Assembly (NCBI RefSeq): GCF_001039355.2
Contig: NW_019773514.1
Location: 1,234,165-1,284,850, forward strand
Source: Lingula anatina
Taxonomy: Eukaryota > Brachiopoda > Lingulata > Lingulida > Lingulidae
DNA length: 50,686 bases
Direction of reading: 5' to 3'
The notes below the pieces were generated by a model. It saw nothing but the letters and a program-made list of their open reading frames with translations, was not told the origin of the DNA and did not search any database. How positions within the stretch are numbered: the first letter of the stretch is position 1; the number at the start of each line of letters is the position of its first letter. Position numbers and translations under genes: made by a program. This document shows, piece by piece, positions 44,915-50,686 of the stretch.

Positions 44915-47900
44915 GACAGGTTATGAATACAAGAGGTTCTCTTTGCATCAAGTGGTATAGTTTTCTGAATGGAACCAATCTTTCTGGTCCTAACATGTAA
45001 TAATGGCATGGAGAGGGGGGTTGGTTGCCCCCTATTGCAATAATAATACTATATAATATGTTATATGTTTTGAAATATGTTGTAATGTTTTTGAAATCAG
45101 ATGTGAGGCCTAAATTGGTTGTATTCAGGGTACAAATAGATGTGTAAATACCCAATAACATAATCATTGCTTTATGGGTGCACTGATCTATAGAACAGTT
45201 TCTAAAGTTACTTTTATGTATAACTGGGACCTCTGTGTACTGTGTGACTGAAAACTTGATTATAAAATCATATATATTCTGCTTATTGTACATATCTTAT
45301 TACCTTCAATTTTTATAAATATAATACTTCATGCAGGTTAGTTTATGTCAATTAGGTGATTTTAGTCTTTAAAACATAGCAAATAACTGTCTTTTTTTAA
45401 ATAATATATTAATTGGCTGTATTTTTGGCTAATTTATATGTCTGGAGAGTAAATTCCTGTCAGAGATCTATCACAATAATAATAAGAAAAAAATATTCAT
45501 TTATTGTTGTTTTTTTATATCTTTTATTTTAAGTAAACCACAATTAACTTTAATTTGGGCAGGTTTTATCTATGATTGTCTATGTGACTATTCTTCAGTT
45601 AAGTCAAGAGAGACTGACACCTGACACCACTGTGATATAAATATTAACAATATAATACATACTCTTGGATTAACCTTATCACACCCGCCCCCCAGAGCCC
45701 CCCCCCCCCCCAAACTGTCCTCTCTTTACCTTCACCTCAACAGCTCACAAGATACCAACCAGAAAATAGTTCTACATAAAACGTGATTCAAGTATCATTG
45801 GTTGCTTTCTGTACAAGAAGTTAACATATGTGTAGTCAAAATATTTCTTGTATAAAAACATAATTGTAAGTGCTTTAAAAATTGTTAAAATATATAATAC
45901 TTGTGAGAAAAATGTGGCATATTTTGTAAAAAAAAAAAAAAAAATCCATAGATTCCAAGAGGGTTGAATAATTATCTAGACAATATAGGTAATCATTTAT
46001 TAAAGATAATCAAAGTACATACAATGAGTATATAAGTGATTGATAAGAGCTTTATGCATTTAACCCATCAACACACTGTAAGCTTTACCAAAAAAAAGGC
46101 AACAAAGCTGTCAAATGTACAGATAAAAAGCAGAAAATAATAATGCACAAAATAGGAAAGTGTCAATTTTGATGCAATTATACATTATGCTAAAATGCAG
46201 TGACTAGCAAAAGTCTTCTAGGCCATGGAAGTTCACAATCAAACCTTGAAAATGGCAAAATGTGAACAAGAGATAATTGTACTGAAATGAGTTTTCCATT
46301 TTCGACACCTTTTTTACATAAAACAAAATAATCAATTTACTGTCATTTTCCTATAATCAACTACAAAAATTGTTGGCATACTAAAAATATCAACAGAACA
46401 ATTTTGTATGTCTTATTTGCTCCATTCTGAGATTCTGAACAGTGAATGATTGAATCTGACAAACTGCAATGATATGACTTTATTTCCATTTTTAACACTT
46501 TATTACTCAATACAGGTTAACAGGTTTACCAACTGAATGTTGTTAAGATGCAGAAAATGTCAAAAGAACACTTTGACGTATCTGATTAGTTCAATGATGA
46601 GGTGTTAACATGCCGTAGAATTGAGTCTGAGAAAAAGCCACTCATGTACAAAAACAAGACATAACTTATTGTGTTATCGGTATTGCATATATGCTGAAAA
46701 AAGCAAAAAAGAAAAAAAAACAGCAGAACTTTTAAGAAAATGGCATGATCATGCTGATTTTCGAATTTGACCTACGTAGTATAAGTTTCAAGCCAAAAGG
46801 CAAAATGGTTTTCCACTTATCGTGTTATCAGTGAAAGTGCATGGTGACAGTGATGACAGACACAGGTGACAGCTAAATGTACAGACACATCTATGTCTGT
46901 ACATAAATACCTCAAAACACAAAAGATAGAGGCACACACTCCAGCTTTCCAACTTTAATAGGCCAAGCGGATTTTGTGCCTTCATTTTGATATGATGAGA
47001 GCTGAAATGTGAACTAACCAAAGGGTAGAACGTTTTTCCACTTATTGTGTTAACGGTGTTGCATATATGCTGAAAAAAAAAGGGGGGGGGGGGAAGCAAA
47101 ACTTGAAAAAAGGCCTGATCATGCTGTGTCTGTACATAACATCTTATTTGCATGTTCCTTTTCTACAGCAATGCTTGAAATCAGAACAAAATTTAAATTT
47201 TCATCATAATGTTCATCATCATCATGTCAGGGTCTTGCTTAAATTTTGCTCGAAACTTTGCCATTTGCTATTTGCTTGTAGGACTCAGCACCTCAAAAGA
47301 ATTATCATGGGATATATAGAATAAACTAAGGATGTTTACTGCAAATGAAAATACAACAAAGGTGTTAATTAATAGTATGCACGTGAGTGGATCATTGTTC
47401 CTTCATTCTTAAAAAGATAAAAAAATAAACATAATGTATCACAAAATAAAGATTGCTTCATCATTTTTAAAAAGTCTAAGCATATCTTACCTTTAAGGTG
47501 ATGAAAGTGCTTATAATGGTATTTGATAACTTGACAAATGCTTTTTCTCAGTAAGGTCTTACTCAACTTTAGTAAGTACAGCAAAAAGTATCCCGTAATC
47601 AGCAAGCAGTAATTTACATGACAGATGTGTGTGTGTGTGCGCGTGCGTGCGTGCATGTGTCCCCTAGATATGAAAGCCCCTAGGAGTTTCTGTGGATTAC
47701 TTTTGATAGAAGATTCTATAAACATCTTGAATTCAACTGTCATCATACTGAATTCTACAATGTTTTTATCTACTAAATTTTAGGATGTTCTACCAAATTC
47801 TAGAATATTCTCATAAGATCTTCTGACCAGCACAACATAGATGATGATGCCATAATTAGCAGAGATGATGATGATGATGATGATGAACACATAAAGATGT

Positions 47901-49127
47901 TTTACAATCATTATGCTAGTTTTAAACCCCAAACTCAATAATATGAATTTTAATTGACAGTTTTTAGTAATTTTACATTTCATCAATGATACATAACTAT
48001 GCAGTATGCATCAGACGGAATAATCAATTTCTATTTAATGGCTTTCTGTTGAAGAGTAAAACCTTCTGTACTTGATGTTCATCACAAAATGTACGCCCGT
48101 TACACAAAAATGTGTACATCTGTTCTAATATTTACATAAAATTAAAACATGGTAAAACATTATTTTGTGCACCATTATTGAGAGGAGTGAAAGTGTGCTT
48201 TGCAAAAAAATCAGCTTTTTTTAATAAATATTTTTTAGTAAAATAACTTTTAAAAAATGTGTATTTTCTGTATCGGATGTACATTGACCTCCACACCAAA
48301 AGCTCATCAAATTTTTTTTAAACGTTAAGAGCTTTATCAATTTTTTTTCTTTTCTGTTGAATTCTAGACATGTGCCAATTGTTAATGTATACTACTAAAT
48401 TTTGTTTATGTATTTTAAGATGAAAATTTTCACAATTTAAATTTGTTAACTGGATTATGAAAAATAAGCTATAAAAAGGACCACATTTGACAGAATTTTT
48501 CTTAACTAAATTCAAAAGATATTCTGAAAACTTCAGTAGTTCCAAAAACTTCAACTGTTCTGCTTTTAAATGACACCCTTTGTTAGATTCTAGAGCAATT
48601 TTAAAAATTTTATGTTGAGGTTGACCATTTGCCAGAAATGCCCAAGTTGTTTTTTTACCCAATAAAAAAGGTGATGTAGAACGACACAAGGACTAACATA
48701 AATACAAGTATGTAGAATGTGTAGCCAGTAACATCAAATGTATGTCTATAAAAACGTCTATCAATCAGATAACCATTTCATCCATCAATTGTTTCTGGCA
48801 ATAACATTTGCATTGTGAAACAGCACAGTAAGGCAGTCTCTTTCATCCAATTGAAACTTTGATGGGGACTGCCCAGCCTGAGTCTAAATTCCTTCTTCAT
48901 CTTATTTATTTTTGATAAAAAGAAACACAAACTGTGAGCCTTCATCAAGTTCATGTATATATATATATATATTCGATAATTTCAGAACCCGTAATAAAGC
49001 AGTAAGATTTATGTTGCTGTTGATCATAATACTCCTGACGCTTGGTACACACCATTTTCCTCTCCTCAAGATTGTAAGTCTGCCAGGGCTACTTCTTTCC
49101 AATTTCAGAAAACTTCCAATCAATCTG
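44915..49127. other. Intergenic with simple repeats and an imperfect duplication
   Basis: A C-rich tract lies near 45685-45712 and an A run near 45930. A block of about 95 bp (46663-46757: ACTTATTGTGTTA, GCATATATGCTGAAAAAA, TGATCATGCTG) recurs at 47040-47127. TG/CG and GAT microsatellites lie near 47625-47660 and 47863-47885, and (TA)n at 48955-48971. No gene was recognised. Confidence 0.55.
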
Positions 49128-49131
49128 GGCT

Positions 49132-49230
49132 CCGTATCTCGAAAGGTTCGCTATGTTGCGCATGAGCGTTAGTGTCTCGATTCCATAACCGATTCTATTT
49201 CGAGATACGGGGCCATGGAATTGAGACACT
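49132..49230. repeat. Interlocked inverted repeats (pseudoknot order)
   Basis: Arm A CCGTATCTCGAAA (49132-49144) pairs perfectly with 49198-49210. Arm B AGTGTCTCGATTCCAT (49171-49186) pairs with 49215-49230 with one mismatch. The order is A-B-A'-B', so both stems form together only as a pseudoknot or as alternative cruciforms. This may be two nested or overlapping miniature elements. Both arms contain TCTCGA. Confidence 0.7.
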
Positions 49231-49679
49231 TGCGCACTCCCCCAACCTCAGCCAGTCACAAAATAGTATTTGTGAGTGAAACTGAGGTTAATAAATTATG
49301 TATTATTAGCTGGGAACTCCCTGGGAGTTTGATCCCTTTTTTCTTTTCGAATGAAGTAAAATATATCATCCAGAAAAGAAACAACAACATATTCCCTATA
49401 TTTACAAATTCCCAGTCAGTTTGAAAACTTGCCAGACATAAGGACCGAGGATACAGGATTTTTTATAGGACCGAGACGAAATTTGCCTGGCATGTCTGAC
49501 ACCTTTCGTAAAGTCTGTAAATATATGAAGTATCGAAAATATATTAGGTAATAAAAAACCCATAAAACCTAATTATATGCTTGAATCATAAAACATAGTG
49601 AAATACAATAACATACTGTTGTGGCCTTATAAGTATGCAAACTGGGTCACTGATAAGGGAACAATTAGACCCCATTCCC

Positions 49680-49882
49680 AGAGATTAGATCGATCCAACT
49701 AGATTGACCTAACTCCCTGGGGGTTCACACTAAATAGATGTCAGATGAGCGGGCACGAAAGTTAATTACCCCCTTACAGCTTGTAGTAGGGGGGACGTAC
49801 ATTTAAGCCGGATTATCTGACAGTGATCTAGTGAGACTCCCCACGGGGATAGATTGATCTAAAATCTATGGAAATGCGCCCT
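49680..49882. mobile_element. Degenerate inverted-repeat element upstream of the second TRIM
   Basis: The left side AGATTAGATCGATC, CTCCCTGGGGGTTCACACTA, GTCAGAT matches inversely, with gaps, the right side ATCTGACAGTGATCTAGTGAG, ACTCCCCACGGGGATAG, GATTGATCTAAAATCT. It ends about 100 bp before the TRIM start at 49983 and may lie in its promoter. Confidence 0.45.
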
Positions 49883-49982
49883 TACACATAGATTCATTGC
49901 TCATTCTTTGCAACTGGTTTTATTGATAACACAAGATAACTGCTCTTCTTACCAGTAGAGCAGTTCACTCCACGCCCCCAAG

Positions 49983-50138
49983 ATGGCTACAGCTCGTATA
50001 AGCATAGATGACAAAGAAAGCCTACGAGCCAATATAGCAGAATATTTTGTCAGCTGTCCATTATGCCTTGTGGAGTACAAAGATCCGACAGATTTACCAT
50101 GTGGGCATACATTTTGTAAGGGTTGTCTGAAGACTTAA
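49983..50138 (+). pseudogene. Second TRIM gene, truncated in the RING finger by an insertion
   Basis: The frame begins MATARISIDDKESLRANI and reaches the RING pattern SCPLCLVEY, LPCGHTFCKGCLKT. Six of the eight RING ligands are present (C-x2-C, C-x-H-x2-C-x2-C). Then TAA at 50136-50138 stops it after 51 codons. That stop is part of the TTAA at the left edge of the foldback element. The last RING cysteine pair and all following domains would lie beyond the window if they survive. It is on the same strand as the intact TRIM-NHL gene but its sequence is clearly different, so it is not a recent copy. Confidence 0.75.
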
Positions 50139-50686
50139 AGCGCATTCTCAACGAATTAAGCCAGGCTTTACAAAGCCGATGACCTAAAAATGGCGGACGT
50201 ACATGAAAGAAAAACCGCCTAATCTTTTAATAGTCTCTCCGCCTCCCCACACGTCGTCCCTGCGGGGTACAGTAATTAAATCTCGGCTCCGTTCGCCATG
50301 CGGAAGCTACCTGAGAAATATTAAGTGCGTATGCTCATCAGTTAAACTCGTGGTGAAGAAGGCATAGCGGCTGAAGGCGATCGAAAAAAAAAAGCTCTTC
50401 TGTTCTATTATCTTTGAAAACAGAGACGAAAAAGGAATAATTTGGCCCGTAGAGCAGCAATGAATCGACTATCTAAGGAGATAATATCACCAGAGATATT
50501 CACGGAAATATTAATGTTCGGAGCCGAGATTTAATTACTGTACCCCGCAGGGACGACGTGTGGGGAGGCGTGTGAGAGGCGGAGAGACTATTAAAAGATT
50601 AGGCGGTTTTTCTTTCATGTACGTCCGCCATTTTTAGGTCACCGGCTTTGTAAAGCCTGGCTTAATTCGTTGAGAATGCGCTCTTA
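50135..50686. mobile_element. Foldback DNA element with about 160-bp terminal inverted repeats
   Basis: The left arm (50135-50291), starting TTAAAGCGCATTCTCAACG, is inverse to the right arm (about 50519-50686), which ends at the window edge with CGTTGAGAATGCGCTCTTA. Identity is very high; the main difference is an 11-bp tandem duplication in the right arm (around 50570). A TTAA target, as in piggyBac or Kolobok groups, is suggested by TTAA at the left edge and TTA at the cut right edge. The central 227 bp encodes no transposase. The element sits inside a TRIM RING exon. Confidence 0.85.

Noticed and set aside
1-50686. CRISPR arrays, bacterial operons or phage genes
   Set aside because: No regularly spaced direct repeats with unique spacers and no dense small-intergenic gene layout. 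Introns and animal domain families indicate a eukaryotic chromosome.

Overview
The window reads as nuclear DNA of an AT-rich invertebrate animal. Protein-coding genes are split by short GT-AG introns, transposon relics are dense, and the recognisable families are animal ones: a polycystin-1-like PLAT membrane protein, TRIM-NHL E3 ligases and an EGF domain. TRIM-NHL genes in tandem plus many hAT/Harbinger-like miniature elements suit a marine invertebrate (mollusc or other lophotrochozoan, or an invertebrate deuterostome). The sequence alone does not settle the phylum.

Layout. (1) About 165-8060 and 28235-35055 are two direct copies of one 7-8 kb segment without recognisable genes, 28.07 kb apart. 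Insertions present in only one copy (174 bp, 317 bp and a 31-bp palindrome) have clean target-site duplications that the other copy confirms as empty sites. (2) 9338-14253 (minus) is a polycystin-1-like gene reduced to TM1-PLAT-TM2-5. It starts where the GPS-cleaved C-terminal fragment of polycystin-1 would start and ends before the channel domain. A 213-bp hairpin element lies 0.3 kb upstream of its start codon. (3) 16244-20883 is an apparently complete 4,640-bp DNA transposon. It has 29-bp terminal inverted repeats, a 3-bp TAG duplication, an intact 784-codon transposase-like ORF and five copies of a 15-bp motif, all in one orientation, on both sides of the ORF. I could not place it in a named superfamily. 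It is the best candidate for something undescribed. (4) 21.07-21.51 kb is a minisatellite. 22.4-23.3 kb may hold a tiny two-exon minus-strand transcript. 23.4-28.2 kb is intergenic with dispersed repeats. (5) 35610-36286 is a Harbinger-type miniature element packed with GAATG motifs, and 36.48-37.69 kb is a dead LINE reverse transcriptase. (6) 38279-39963 (minus) holds exons of an EGF-containing gene with a polar C-terminal tail. 40.19-41.56 kb is a decayed, multi-exon Harbinger nuclease gene interrupted by an LTR-like sequence. (7) 43202-44914 is an intact single-exon TRIM-NHL gene. A second TRIM starts at 49983 in the same orientation but is cut inside its RING finger by a long-armed foldback element that runs to the window end.

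Functionally this is not an operon-like system. It is a host-gene neighbourhood (a membrane receptor-like protein, a ubiquitin ligase and an EGF protein) heavily reshaped by cut-and-paste elements. The segmental duplication serves as a natural control for dating insertions and defining their target-site duplications. All exon structures are by-eye predictions. In the polycystin-like gene two exon junctions do not keep frame and one exon has a homopolymer frameshift, so that model is incomplete.
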